The position numbers and the translations under genes were made by a program. A stretch of DNA of 64,000 nucleotides from Muricea muricata. Taxonomy: Eukaryota; Cnidaria; Anthozoa; Malacalcyonacea; Plexauridae. This document shows positions 50,501-63,767 of this stretch, piece after piece (the first letter of the stretch is position 1; the number at the start of each line of letters is the position of its first letter). The notes under the pieces were generated by a model, which saw only the letters and a list, made by a program, of their open reading frames with translations, had not been told where the DNA came from and did not search any database. The stretch spans positions 15,479,893 through 15,543,892 of the forward strand of contig OY979721.1 in the NCBI GenBank assembly GCA_963855995.1, given 5' to 3'.

Positions 50501-53500
50501 AATCGAAATAACTTTGTCTTGAAAAGTAGATAAACTTTACAACTAAAATCTTATAACGTGAAAGAAAGAGAGGGAGCATGGAACTTTTAAAAAATTAGTA
50601 CATCTAGCTACATCAATCAAGAAAAAATACATCCACAAGAAATTTCATACATATACATGCAGTTCACATATAATCTCGTATTTGTCTAAGATTTCCTATC
50701 ATTGAACTATACATTGATGCCCGTTCCTTTGAACTGACAAGACTACCCTCTTGAAACAAAATTCATTGTACCCAAAAAATGTAAGCCACACAACTGATAT
50801 GTTAGAACTTGCAGGAAAAATTTCTCCATAGCTGATTAATATAAATTTTACAATACACGCATATAATGAACTATCATGTAGAAATGTGAATCAGTTGAGT
50901 TTCAAAAATGATTACTTTATGTAACTTTGTACCTTATGTTGAAAAGTTTGACTGATGGTGTAAAGTAAAGTTCCCTAACTTCGACGTTAACGCGTCGATG
51001 ACAAGAATGCAATGCGGCGAATGTTCTATGCAATCGACCAACGGAATGAAGTACAATTGTAGCGCAACAAAATAAATTATATATGCATCGAGGTAAATTA
51101 GCAAAAATCTACAATGTGGGAGACTCATCATGTGAAGGTAGGAGAAACATTGATTATTTTAAACCTACCCTAAGGGTGCTAAGAAGTCAGCAGGCCTACA
51201 GAGAAGGAACTAAGCTCTCTTCCGCAAAAATGTCTTTGACATTCACTGATATTGTGCGCTTTGCGTCACAGGAAAATGAAGGCGATCAGTAATTTTTGCG
51301 ATTCGTATCCATTCATGATATATTGTGGGTTAAGAGAGCTTTAAATTTATACCAGATATGAAGAGACGTTAACTTAAGTTAGACCTCCATGCATTAAGGT
51401 TATAAAAAGTTTAATTTCTTTTTTTCGGTAGAATTCGAGCCATAGTATACAAGAAATCAAAAATATCAGCAACTATGTAAAGCCTTAAGTAACATGATAG
51501 AAACGTAGAGCACCCACACAGCTGTCGTTTCCCGAAACTAGAACATTTACATTATACTTCCTGATTAAGATTTATGATACATGAACAGTTTCAAGCGCAT
51601 TTTGTATACTCAATAAACTCATATATATGGCGTCTATAAAAGTTAATTATTGCAAACGATGAGTAAATTTAAGCGGCGAACTATTATAAACATCGCTGCA
51701 CGTGGATATTAATAACGCTTTCAACTTCTCCAAGTCTAATTAGTAAAAAAGAGGGCGGTTAATTTCTGAGACTAGTTAATATAGGCGGTAAGGTCTCTTA
51801 AAATTTTCCCAGTTTTTAATCATTTGTGAACATAGCGGAAAGTGCATGTCCTGGCTCAAAAAGAGCGACTGGCGACACGGTATCTCTCGCTGCTGGCCGG
51901 AACCGACACCGCTTCTGTGCGGTAACGCTTTGATGCCGAGGTTTGTGCGTTTAGATAAACAGACAAGCCAACACATACTTGTAAAATACTCGCCGTATTA
52001 CACGATAAATTAGAACTGCAGGGGACACTGGAACCCCGCTAATACTAAACGTTTTCGCTATTAACCGTGTTTCTAAGTATCAATATCAGTTAGAATAACG
52101 ATTGCCATCGCGTCTAGGCAACAATGCTGCTAGTAACACAACAGCGATGTAGGAATCACATTGAGTAAGATATTTTCCTAATCACTGGTTTATTTTTCTT
52201 TAGCTTCCCTTGCATGTGTATTACACTGGAATTTCTTGACGCAATGAACCATTTTCGTTGCAGCAACAAATTTCGAATGTAAATAATTAAAAATAGACCA
52301 TTTTTAGACGCCATGGCTTGCACCTTGACTGTCATAGATTTTAGAAATCTCGGAAAGAAGAATCCAAGTATCTGGAGATGGACAATTGCGATAACACAAA
52401 TTTAAAGAAAGAGAAAAACTTACATGTCGGGCAGGAAGTCTGATTTTCTGGCATAGTTTCAGGTTCTTTATGCTCGTGCCTAAAATGGGGAAATCGTCAT
52501 TTTTCAACTCTATCTGGAAACATTAAGTTACGGTTGTCTGGAATAAATACAATATATTAATGGTTATATTTTGTTGTTGTTTTTTAATACTCTCGCGCGA
52601 AGTTTGTGTGAAATACGTCACCCTCTTGTTTCTAAGGCAGCCATTCCTCATTTCTGACCAAATTATGTTAGACCATAAACTTAAAGTGTTTCTTTGCATG
52701 ACCCTGTCTCAATTGATGATTCCCAGAAACACCAGTTTTTCAAATACGATCGCTTCCCATGTTTTCATACCTACCTTTCTTTAGCATCCAAGAACGCCTT
52801 AGCAAAAGGGTTGAACTTGATCTTTAGTGATGTGATCTAAGAAGATAATTTTAAAACACAATTATTACACTGGCCCACTCTTCTTTTTAAAATGAGAAAC
52901 TTGATGAGTGTTGCTAACCTCTTCGTTCTGGTAAGCGGTGACTGCAACAAACTGCGTTTCCGAGAAAGAGTGAGTCATGACAGTTTGTCGTTCATTGGAT
53001 GCGCCAACCTTGATGATATGTAATCTGGGTTCATATTTGTGCAGAGAATTCAACATTATCTACAAAAATACAAGCAGAATATATCGTTCATTTGTAAGAA
53101 GTTATATCCTTAATAAATGAATTGTAGTCTCCTTGTTAAGAGCAGTACAAGTCAAGACAAGAATTGAAAGTTTTTTAGCTATACTCTTTCAAGCACTTCA
53201 GAATTGTTTCAGCATTATTCCTCTGGGACCATGCAGTTGTTTAAAGTTGGGTCAGCACTAACCCTGGGTCAAAGTTTACGCTGCTGTTTTAGGACGTGCA
53301 TATTTTCCAAACTTCAAAAACCCAACTAGTACTTATCCCAAGAAAATTCCTTTGAATTATGAGTTAACCCAGGGTCAAGCTATGAGGCTTTTGAACAACC
53401 GCCCCCTCCCCCCCCCCCTCCCCCGTAAGGAATGACCTATGATCTGAATAGTGGTGAAAAAAGAACTTAGTTTACGTTTCTTTTTGTAACAACACAGCGC

Positions 53501-56500
53501 GCATGTCCGACAAGGGAAGGTGCACACTTGTAAGGGAACCGCGTAGAACACAATATAAAAGAGTTAGGTCTAATTTTCTTTTGCGGCAAGGAGTCTCCTC
53601 GAGTTAATATAGTAAAACTAGGGCAACTAATGAAGTCCTTACTAGGAAAAACATGCAAGAAAATCATACAGCTATTTCCTTTCCCATTCTACTATCTTCC
53701 CAGGAGCAAATATTTACAAGTGAAAATCGTAGAGGAAAATTAAATTCGCAAGGTGTTAAATTCACTATGTTTTACCAAGATTAAACTTTATAAATAGTCT
53801 CGCCTTTATTTGTCCGCGCCTTTTGACATTGTTTAGTTAAGCACAGATATTTGAAGATGGCAAACAAATTTCGTGAAACAAACACGAGCTGTCAACATAA
53901 TCGATTTTCTCTAATCGATGAGATTAGGTTGAACCGACCGGAAATTGCCAACTATTAACGGTGAACTTAACAAGCCTATATGAAGCGGTGAAGGTAAATG
54001 ACTTTGTGATGCGGAAGAAAGCTTAAACCGTCGACAAAAAGTGACACGTTTAAAATCATACGAACAGAATTGTCAATACCGAAGCAGGGCGATTAATTAC
54101 TACAACAGCGTATCCAAATTAGATAAGATAGGATTATTTATCTAGACACGTTAGAACATAAAAGCTGGTTTAATTTTAAATAAAACGGTGGAAAAAAACA
54201 TAAAACGTCTGCTTTAATATTTTCCCCTTTTATCTGTTCCCCTTTTATGTATTTTCTCCTTTTCCTTTCACGTTATTTCGCTAATAGTTGAAAGGTTTGC
54301 ACGTAGTTTAACGATATTGTACTTCTTCACATTCGTCTGAGAGGAAAATGTCTCAAGAAATTTCAACAAGAATCACAAGGATAAGCGAACCTCTATGACG
54401 TGATAAATATATCACTTGTGGCAGAAGAGTTAGCACGGGTCTACCTGGCAAGGACATCAAATACCAAGCGGATATTTCGCCAAATTGTCAGACATTTCAC
54501 AAGTGACTGAAGAATATCGCAAGTTGTCATAACTCCATGTAAGCTGTAACATTTCTTGTGTGATGAGGTTTAAAATTTCATTACACATAAAATTATCGCT
54601 GCAGTGACATTTGCCCATGATATGAGCTTAGACATGCGATTTTTACACTACGTTTTGAGCAGGAGACTTGTTTGGGAAACACCTTTTTCACAAAAAGAAT
54701 CAGACAAGAGAAATATATGAAATTAACAGAATGTCTGATAACGTTTGCATGTGGGATAGGCAAACCCTACAAGCTTTCTTTGAGTTTTTTTTTTGTTATT
54801 CATATCATTATCAAAACATGAGATACACGCACTTCAGTTTGAACATACAAAGAAAACATCGTTTAGTAGACATTTAGGACCAGTGCGATTGATACTGTTA
54901 TCTATATCTATAATACAGATATTAAAGTTTACAGGAACAATCGCTCTGTACCTTCTTCTCTTAGGGAAGGCATTTTCTCTTTGAAAGGTGAAAAACGATG
55001 AAAATTAGTAGACTATGCTACTTAAATATTCGTGAAATATTTCATTATAAGTTCTTAAAAAACTCTGGTGGCCACTCTAAGTTTAGCACCGGTTCACGAA
55101 AAAAACCGCGGTCAAAAAGCGTTTATGATAACTGCGTGTTCTTGTGAAATAGAAAATTTAATGGCAAACAAATTATACATTTTCGATATTTTCTCTTTGG
55201 ACAAAGAGGTAACTACAGGTTCTCTTGCGAGCTTGGCGGTATGTTCGCAGTGTCGGGTCTGTGTTTAAGACGTCACTCCTAATGAATAGCCATAATAAGA
55301 ATAATAGTCATTGACAAGTACCTGCCCGTTTGTATTTTGCTTGTTTGTCAGCTTTATCTTAGAGAACGAGATCGGTTGTCTCATCCAATGCCCTCCAAAG
55401 TTGGGAGAGTCTGGGTGGACATAGATATTGCTCGGGTTGGACGGCTCAGCCTTTCCACCAGGGATCCATTCCCCGTTCACGTATTTCCATCTTGTCTCAC
55501 CAACCGGGACAAAATCCAGTAAGAATGAATACATCGAGTGTGGATCTAAACCGCTCACTGATATTTTTATCACTGGAAACATTCGCCTGTTTAAGTAGAG
55601 AAAAGCACAGCAAAAAAGCATCGTCAGTTAAACTTTTCTACAAAGGCCGGAAACATGAATTCGTTTAGGTAGTGACTAGTGTATACGTGTCAGGGCTATT
55701 AGTGCATGATATAAACTCTGAAGCTTTTATTATAATCGTAAGAGGTGTGGTGCTCTTTTAGGTCAATGCTAAGTTTGTTAAGATATGCTAAGATAACATG
55801 TTAAGATTTCTTAATCGTAGATGATGTGTAATGTATGGGCAATGTAGTTAGCTAACCTGTCGTGGTTTGCGCGTCTGCATGAAGCATCTGATTAAACACT
55901 TTTCATAACCCGCCAGAGATTATCGTGTTTTCATTTTTAGGTATAGTTGAGGCCCAAACTACGATAGGTTACTATCGGAACCACCAACTTCTTCCCAGAT
56001 TCTTATACGTAATTGAACAGAATGAGCAAATTTACAGTCTTCACACACTCCCATACACTCAAATTTCAGGCGGAAAAACTGGTAGAGCCGCAGAGACACT
56101 ACGCCACCAAGCACTAACTGCCGTAAGAATCAATTATTCTTCCTAATACTTTAAATTTTTTCACAGCAATGTGAGAGTGGATGAACAAATATTGCTGGTT
56201 AACAAAGTTTACAATTTTACTCATTCTAAACGCAGACACGTTGATTGTCATAGGAACAGTCATATTTTTCGATATCTAGACAATACTACCGCATGTATGT
56301 CTAACGCAAAGCAGCTAGACACACTCATTTTGTCTATAAAACCTCGTACAGATAATATCTAGCATTTATGAATATACTAAAATCTTTGCGGCGATTATTA
56401 ATGCAATGCTTATGATAATTACTGTCATATATTCAAGATTATTTAGCGCACGACACGGAAGGTTTGGTAGCCATTTATATCTAGGAGAAAATCGTATATA

Positions 56501-56898
56501 CGATTAATAGAAAACCTTGTCTAACCATACAGTTAAAGGATGGCAAGGTCTTCAGCTAGCCAGCGCAATGTTGTACTACAATGTTATAAATTATAAACAT
56601 CTCCCTACCGTCCGTTTTTCGTGACAATCATCTCATTGATTAAGGAATGAAATTTCCTCCACAATTCAGCCTCTTGGAGGACAATATCGAGCTTGACGTT
56701 ATCTGGACTAGATTGCTGCTGTGTTAGAGTATCAATGTCTTTAGCATTACGAGGCTGATTTTCTGTATCGCGCCTACAAGGTTCGTCAACTGTGTCCAAA
56801 ATATGACTAACTGTGAATCCTGTGGACTTCATAGCTTCGGATAAAAATTGTTCAATTGCTGAAACAGTCGAGCCCCAACTTTCTCTGTGGAGAAACAA
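47592..56898 (-). CDS. TBXT: Brachyury T-box transcription factor
   Basis: Sequence-specific activator of blastopore/axial development. Seven exons: 56609-56898, 55322-55586, 52919-53059, 52775-52836, 52424-52479, 48210-48359 and 47592-47818; all GT-AG and phase-consistent, 396 aa. The N-terminus has the Brachyury VSHLL-type motif ([14 protein letters not shown]). The T-box spans about residues 69-253: [89 protein letters not shown] and the 3-10 helix [20 protein letters not shown]. The divergent C-terminus keeps Brachyury features ([22 protein letters not shown]) and ends GSFGHWS. The start may be ATG 56898 or the internal ATG 56832 ([10 protein letters not shown]); a possible acceptor (TTTCTCCACAG) overlaps the first. 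The introns are the longest of any gene in the window: 4.1 kb before exon 6 and 2.3 kb before exon 3. Confidence 0.95.
47911..48150. mobile_element. Possible MITE in the last Brachyury intron
   Basis: The left end AAAGGCCTGTTAAC and right end GTGTACACAGGCATT are imperfect inverted repeats about 220 bp apart. A similar end (GTAAACAGGCCTTTTGCTG) occurs near 4.8 kb. No obvious target duplication. Confidence 0.4.
48360..52423. other. 4.1-kb Brachyury intron 5
   Basis: Large A+T-rich intron. No gene recognised on either strand. One phase-compatible block that could be an alternative terminal exon (51776-51927) is discussed in the findings. The rest has only short unsupported ORFs. Confidence 0.5.
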
Positions 56899-59774
56899 TA
56901 TGAAGTGGATTTCTTAAAACTGCGTTTAAATTGCAGTTCTATTGCTTTGTTTAAGATTTTCTAAGTGATTGCGTTACTGATAAGTATAGAAAAGCTGTAT
57001 TAATGAGCGACAAATATCTCCGTGTTTACCTCGCGCACTTTATCCACTCTTCAACACTGTCAAAGTTTGTTTAACCCCAACGAAGTCCCGAGTATGAGAG
57101 CCGAGAAATGTGTATGCAAGACGAGAGCAATAGCTGTGAAACTTTGCTGTCTACTCAGCACTTTACTACAGCAATTTCAAATAATCCTTACTTGTTATTT
57201 CACCAAGAATTCTTCACACCGGTTGTTAAGGTAGACGTTAAAGTGCAGGAACTGATACTGGAAGCTACAAGGCAGTTTACAGTCTGGATTTCAATCAACT
57301 TTCGGATGCTTCTTTGATGTTTGAAAACTTGCTGCGTATAATCGTAGCTTGGCTATGCAAATAACCTTGCTTGTATATGAATTAGAAGAGAAAAACGAGA
57401 TATCGTATACAGGTGTAATCCTCAAGCGCACACTGGCTGTCACTCGCTCTACTGGCCGCGACTGCGCTTCACACAAGCTGTTTATACCAACCCTACTCAG
57501 CACTTGTTGTGTGTTCCCGATATTTAATTGTTGCACGCTGAATCGCCAGCGCCAATTGTTCCTGAACTAATTAAGTGGTAGACTCGTCGCGCACATACAT
57601 AGCATGTCCAATGCGCGAGATGTAAGACTGTTGTATTAGCCATAATTACTTATGATTGGCCGACGCTACCTTGTCCCTAATTAAGCCGACCTGGAGAATG
57701 CTACACCGATGCGTTGCGAAAGCTTCGGTCAATTTTGCCGCGACGCACCTAGTAGAATGCCGGAGCCTCGATAGGGATAACATTCACTACCCTCTATTAG
57801 CTTGAAACCGCACACACCAGCTAGTGTCAGAGCAAAATCGTTCAACTTTGAGGAAGAATACCGAAAAATAGCGAGTTTAAACAGTTGGACTTTATGAATT
57901 TCGGTAATTCATCATTTGTTTGATTTCTCATTTACGGTTATTTACATACGCTATTTCTTCATAGTTGTCGATATGATTTGTTTAAAAATTTTTCCTTGTT
58001 AGCTTTGAGTGGAAATAAAAATAGTTTATGAGTTAAACAAAATTAAAATACATAGTTTATGAACTTGACTGATGCGTTTCTTACACTTGAGCTGGTGAGC
58101 AGTTTTTTTAACGCTTTTGAACACAGTGCAGATTATTCTTGAATATTATCTATATACTTTAGACCCCGATGTTTGATTACAACTTTCGACATTTACACAT
58201 GCTTTCGGAAGAAAAAATAAAAGATTACAAAATAATACCTCGATCGTACCCGACCTCAATGGACTTGTGACTAGCGATTATCCTTGCTCTGTATCGTATT
58301 CCTTGGTTGCATGTAGGCTCAAGCGTGGAAACAAAACACGCACATTCGAGAATTGTTGAAAACTTAGCAATTGTCTAACAGTACAGTGTGAAAAAAGTTA
58401 TTTATAACAAGTATGTATTGTTTGCAGCTATTTGGTGGATGTATTATGTGTGATAGACTTGTTCCTCCCTGTAAAAAGCTGTACATTGTGGTCACCCGTA
58501 ACAAGCATGTTTGTCATGATGTTTAGAACTCTTTATTCAATCCAATACCAGAAGAAGTAAAGGCATTTCAGGAGAGAATACAGCCAGTCGGTTGCATGCG
58601 AAAATCTTTCAAGTCAGCAAAATGACAAGGGGGTCTTCAAATTTTGACAAGTGGCGACAAGTTTCGAGAAATGATGCAACAAATTAATCTTTTAATGGGC
58701 ATTTTACTACCAAATTAATATGTATCATTGACATTTCCAACGAAAAAAAGGGAGTCGTTTATTATGTTATTCTGGATGCTACTTTTTAAATTCACGCCTT
58801 CTAGCCCACTCAATTTTCCTTGTCGGCAGAAAACCGCAATATACGTCCTGCAACTTTCGGCAGACATTTGAGTGACTATTTTTACGAAAAATACATCCTG
58901 CACAAATGTGTACACAAATGCTTTCTATAGCAGACGCCTCGTCAGAGTGTATACGCCTATCCAAGCTGCGTTAATAGAGCATTCCTTAAGTTTGAAGAGT
59001 TTATACTAAAGGTTGTGACCTGGTTGTATTGCACCAGACCGCTAAGAAGTTAGTTAATCCCTGCGCAAAGCCACAGGCAAAGGTGATCGGCTATTTGAAG
59101 ATCTTTAAAGGATTTACCTGTGTACAGACGAGCTTAACGTTTGACGATGTTAATCCTAAATTACACCTTATATTCAAACCTGGGTTTACGTCTTCGAAAA
59201 GTACAGTCCATAAATAGCTAAACTGGCCTTATACTGCTGAACACTTCAAACACAGGCTGGAAAACCAAATAAATATAGGTTAAAGTTGGATTAAGATACA
59301 GGACGCATGTGCGTTCCTTTAATAGAATCTTCAAAATATAGATGTGTTTCAGTTAGGCTCGTATCTTAGGTTGTGTACATGCACTCAGAGTTCAGCAGAC
59401 CAGTACTACACGCAACGAGAACTATTCAAATTCTACTTGAAGTAATTTAGGTTGAAGATTTCAACTTTTAGTTTGTACTAACAAACGTTTTTCTAAGATG
59501 GTATGAGAGAGAGAAGAATAGTAAAATTTCTGTAAATAAGCAATACTATACGGTATAAGTTCTGTCAATTTGGCAACGTTTAAACGTATATGAATAAATA
59601 TACCTGTTAACAATATGAAAGCATGATCATAGATCTACTACGAGGTACATGCGCTCAAGTAGAGGTAAAATCTTCAAGTTAAAGATCTTCTGGGTATGTT
59701 GTATAAATGGGATGGCTATGACGCTGTTCTGTGCTGAATATGATTTCTTATGTGATATATAATTTCTTTGTTAT

Positions 59775-59820
59775 ATATATATATATGTTATATATATATA
59801 TATATGTTATATATATATGT
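59775..59820. repeat. AT dinucleotide microsatellite
   Basis: Blocks of (TA)n interrupted by GT steps (…tatatgttatatat…). Confidence 0.9.
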
Positions 59821-61238
59821 AACCACTAAATTGAGTGAGTGTAGTTGTTAGCAATGTATACGAGCCGTGAGCTTTGCCTTTGCGTCACACCGACATTCAG
59901 GGCGGCCTACGCAACGCAAATCTCTTTTGAATGCGCTGCAATTGAAAGAAATTAATTTCGCTCGATCGCTGTTTAGAAAACATTTTAATTTGCATTGTTT
60001 GCTATGTTTAGTAAGCTATTGTCAGAACGCAACGCGGCAAGGAAACAATCTCATTATACAGTATACGGCGCAAGATCACAAGTCTCTAACCTATACCTCA
60101 TTAAAGCGATACATTAGTGCAGAATAGCGATGAAACATGGCTAACACCATGTTTGGGCGGAATTTAATTTGCAGGCAAACGCGGACGCATCGGCAAAATT
60201 AAGAGGCAATTCACATGTAAAACATTAAGCTTGGAGCAATAAAATTACGACATGCATATTGACCAAGATTAATTCATTCGAGGTGAGAAAGTACAAATTA
60301 TATTGAATGCAATGCCAATGACTTTTATACACGCCTCTCATGCGAAGTATTTTTTTCAGAAACTGGTGCACAGTGATCAATTTACTGTTTACAATAATCT
60401 ATCTACATAAAGACAAAATGAAAAAATGTATATTATATATTTTTTTAGATGTATACCTTTAACATTGTATAAAATATCAAATGAATAATAGTTTATATGT
60501 ATACTATATATTTTGATGATAGGTTTTTATAGATAAAATGTAGTGCAGTTGAAGAAATCGATCTTACACTTCTTACACGAATTCACGACCTATTGAGGGT
60601 GGGTCAGTCAAATCTATACTTCAGGCCGAGAGCCAAGCTCCCGAAGAAAACACATGGTAGCCATGTTATGACCAACATGTTTGATGGATATTTATTATAT
60701 GCATATATATATCATTTGTATAACTATGTTGTTATAGTAGAATATTTGGCGTAAGGTTTATAATGTATTTTTCTCCATTTAAACCATAACTCAAGTGGAT
60801 AAGACAAGCTTGGTTTTCAATAACATCTTCAACTAATATTGTGTCGGTAGTGCAGTCAAAAGCGCACAAAAACACAGGATCTTTCGCTATCTGCTCTAAA
60901 CAGATATCGACGCTTTGAGCGAAGGTCCTACTAACTCTCGGTTTCAAAACGCCGAATTCCGCTATATTGTTTCAGGTAGAGAAAGATCTCATGTTTCGTG
61001 TTGTTTCCATTCATCCTGGTTTCGCGGACATAGCACGGTGACCGATCTACTATAGTATCAACACAGATATACGATTTTGATCGCATGACCGTAACATGCA
61101 TATGCACAGTTGCACACTATACAGTCTGAACATTTACACTTCATGTTCACTTCTATTTCAGAACCATCCTCAGAGTCAGAGCTATGAAAACCTTTTCATA
61201 TGCTACGAAGCTATGAAGACTCGCTACCAATCCCAGTT

Positions 61239-61360
61239 GGCTCGATAGCTCAATTGGTAGAGCGGCGGTCTAGAAACCCGAAGTTGCGAGTTCAAATCTT
61301 GCTCAAGACAACGAATTTTTCGTTGTTCTCTGCAGTGTCAGATTAATATGAGTGTATGTT
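61239..61360 (+). mobile_element. tRNA-like SINE head or degenerate tRNA
   Basis: GGCTCGATAGCTCAATTGGT followed by AGAGC gives a good D-arm and Pol III A-box. GCGAG-TTCAAAT-CTTGC forms a T-arm with a B-box. The anticodon arm is poor (CTAGAAA loop) and the acceptor ends pair at only about 5 of 7 positions. Directly downstream is a perfect hairpin ACAACGAA-TTT-TTCGTTGT. This combination suits a tRNA-derived SINE better than a working tRNA gene. The 3' boundary is a guess. Confidence 0.5.
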
Positions 61361-63562
61361 CTCTTTTATATGAAAATATTTGAATGTCCCTTATTCGATG
61401 ACGTCATGATAAAACCACTCATCATAATTCATATCCACAAGGCAACAAACACAAAATTGTTTGAAACTGAATTTTCCACAAAACCTGAGCGAGTTTATGC
61501 CTGGTTTGAGCTGTGTGCTCATGAATGCATCGGGCCATAAAAATTATTCTATAGTCGAAAATTAGGCCTAACAAGCGTGCTAAGTTGTTAATGTTATCAT
61601 TGAGATAACATCTTATCTGAAGAATGATAAGATCTACTAATACATACATGTATACATGATAACCTTGTAAAAATTTACTAAATAATCTCAAATCTGAACT
61701 AATACATGCGTTAGCTTGTCGATCTAGTTTAAGGCAAATTGCGGCGTTTGTGAGAAAATCCCCATACGCTTTGAGCAATTTTGGGGCGGTAATATTAACA
61801 AGTCGGGGCCAACAAGAGTGATAATTTAGCGGACAGACTTTGACAATGCTTGCTATTCAATTTCGGCTGGTACTAATTGCCGTCCCGTTGTTTAACATAT
61901 GAATGGAAGATGAAGTGCAATCCAACGTTCCCTAGTTATTAATTACAGAAACTTCGGATAATGTCGCAGAGAAACTCATGAAAGATGAGCTTAGGTTTCG
62001 CTGATGACAACGGCATCGCAAGTGGAATATAAACAGCGAAAAACAAGCAATGATTACAGATATCGCGCCCAGCTTGACGCTGCAATAATAAATTGCAGGC
62101 AGCTCTTCAAAGCTGTGTTCAAAGCGAAACGACAAGTGATTAAGAAATTTATTTTTAATTTGTTTTTTATCGGCATCAAACAGCGCCTCATTAGTGAAAT
62201 TATACAACACTTTAAACGCTACGTATAAGTGGCACCGCTATTCGACATTGAATTCATAAGAAAAGGATTTTAAAGTATCTTTGAAACTCCAAAGTAATTC
62301 TTTAGTGCAATGTTTCAATGTCGGATGTCGGTTGTTAAGCTATCAAGTGAATTTTAAACATATTAGCTGGTCATTTATTGATCCTACCAGGTGTTGGCTC
62401 AGACTCATCAAAGGTTTTCTCACTAAGCCGCTAAGCAAATATAACAAACACGGACAAAACGCTGCGATCATAATGTTATGCGATAACCACACCAGGTTTT
62501 TGCTACGAGGTATCAAATTTTTAGGGGTGAATGCAAGAGAAGAGAGACTGCATCATATATAAAACAATTACAAATATATATGCTCAAAATAAAGAGGCGA
62601 GATACAGGCGAGATGGGATTGGCAGCGGGTCTTATCTAAAAACACTTAAGACTGCTTAAAAAAGATAACTAAGGCTGCAAGAGAAGATCATAAGAAAAGT
62701 TCTTATCCTAATGACTATATATACAACAGTCTTCACGCATTGAAGAATCATCGATTGCAATTTCACAAGTGTTATGTCTAAAACAGGCTTTATTTTTGTG
62801 TACTTTCCAGTTTCCACCTCGTTTAAACTTATTTTCAACATTTAGCTGCATACGCTGTGCATTTAATTCTTATAATATTGATAATTATTCTTCTATTACA
62901 GTGATCTTTATAATTTCAGCTGCGAAAAAGCGTTGTGTATTGGTTAAACAGACCGTCCTAATTGCTTTAACAAGTCTACAATTACTGCGAAATTTGCGCG
63001 ATATCTCATAATTTCTATCTCATTATTTTCAGCAATTTCAAGCAAAGCGACAGTTCAATTTACATATAACGCTTATTATAAGGCATTGAGATAATTTCTA
63101 ATACAAAATCGGCCATGAATTATTTGTAGCTTTAAACAGCGATAAATTTATTAAATTTGTTTTGTTAGAAATATCTACGGATAATTATAAGACAGTCGGG
63201 CATACGCGATGTGCATGGTCGCAAAGCGTCTTACAATGTTTCGCGAGATGTTGGAAAATACTCGAAGCAAAAGATGCTAAAATACGAGTGAAATAATTGA
63301 GTTAAAGTCAGTGTTAAACTAACTTTATTGCAATTTTATTAGAAATATCAAGTTGTCATCTTTATCAAAATTTATCATCATCACCATCATCGAAACTTGC
63401 TGGATTTTGAATAATTTCAGGATAACCTTCGGATAAATGTACCCCCACGTAGGGTCATCTCTATGTGTCATCCTTCTAAATATGAAAAATTTCCTAGATA
63501 CTGTATTCATTAATTATGACACGAAAGAGGCATGCCTCAAACACAGATTTGTAAGAGTAGTA

Positions 63563-63767
63563 TAGAATTGCAAAGTTTGGTGGCGAAGTGTTGTAAAATA
63601 CGGAAAATATATATAGCCCTGCAAAGTTTGTGTATATTTGTAATACGCGCGTAATTTCAGCTCAAAAATTTTCCGCGCGTAATACAAATACATCCAAAAT
63701 TTGCAAAATTCACAAGGCTATATTTTCCGTATTTTACAACATTTCGTCACCAAAGTTTGCAGTTCTA
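63563..63767. mobile_element. 200-bp palindromic MITE-like element
   Basis: The outer arms TGCAAAGTTTGGTGGCGAAG, then GTTGTAAAATACGGAAAATA, are mirrored by TATTTTCCGTATTTTACAAC and CACCAAAGTTTGCA. The inner arms TTTGTAATACGCGCG and CGCGCGTAATACAAA also pair, so almost the whole element folds into one hairpin. No coding capacity. Confidence 0.85.

Noticed and set aside
57291..57536. 81-codon minus-strand ORF as an upstream Brachyury exon
   Set aside because: No T-box or N-terminal motif similarity, and no donor/acceptor pairing in phase could be shown.
60732..60947. 71-codon minus-strand ORF upstream of Brachyury
   Set aside because: No motif, no splice context and no neighbouring coding signal.
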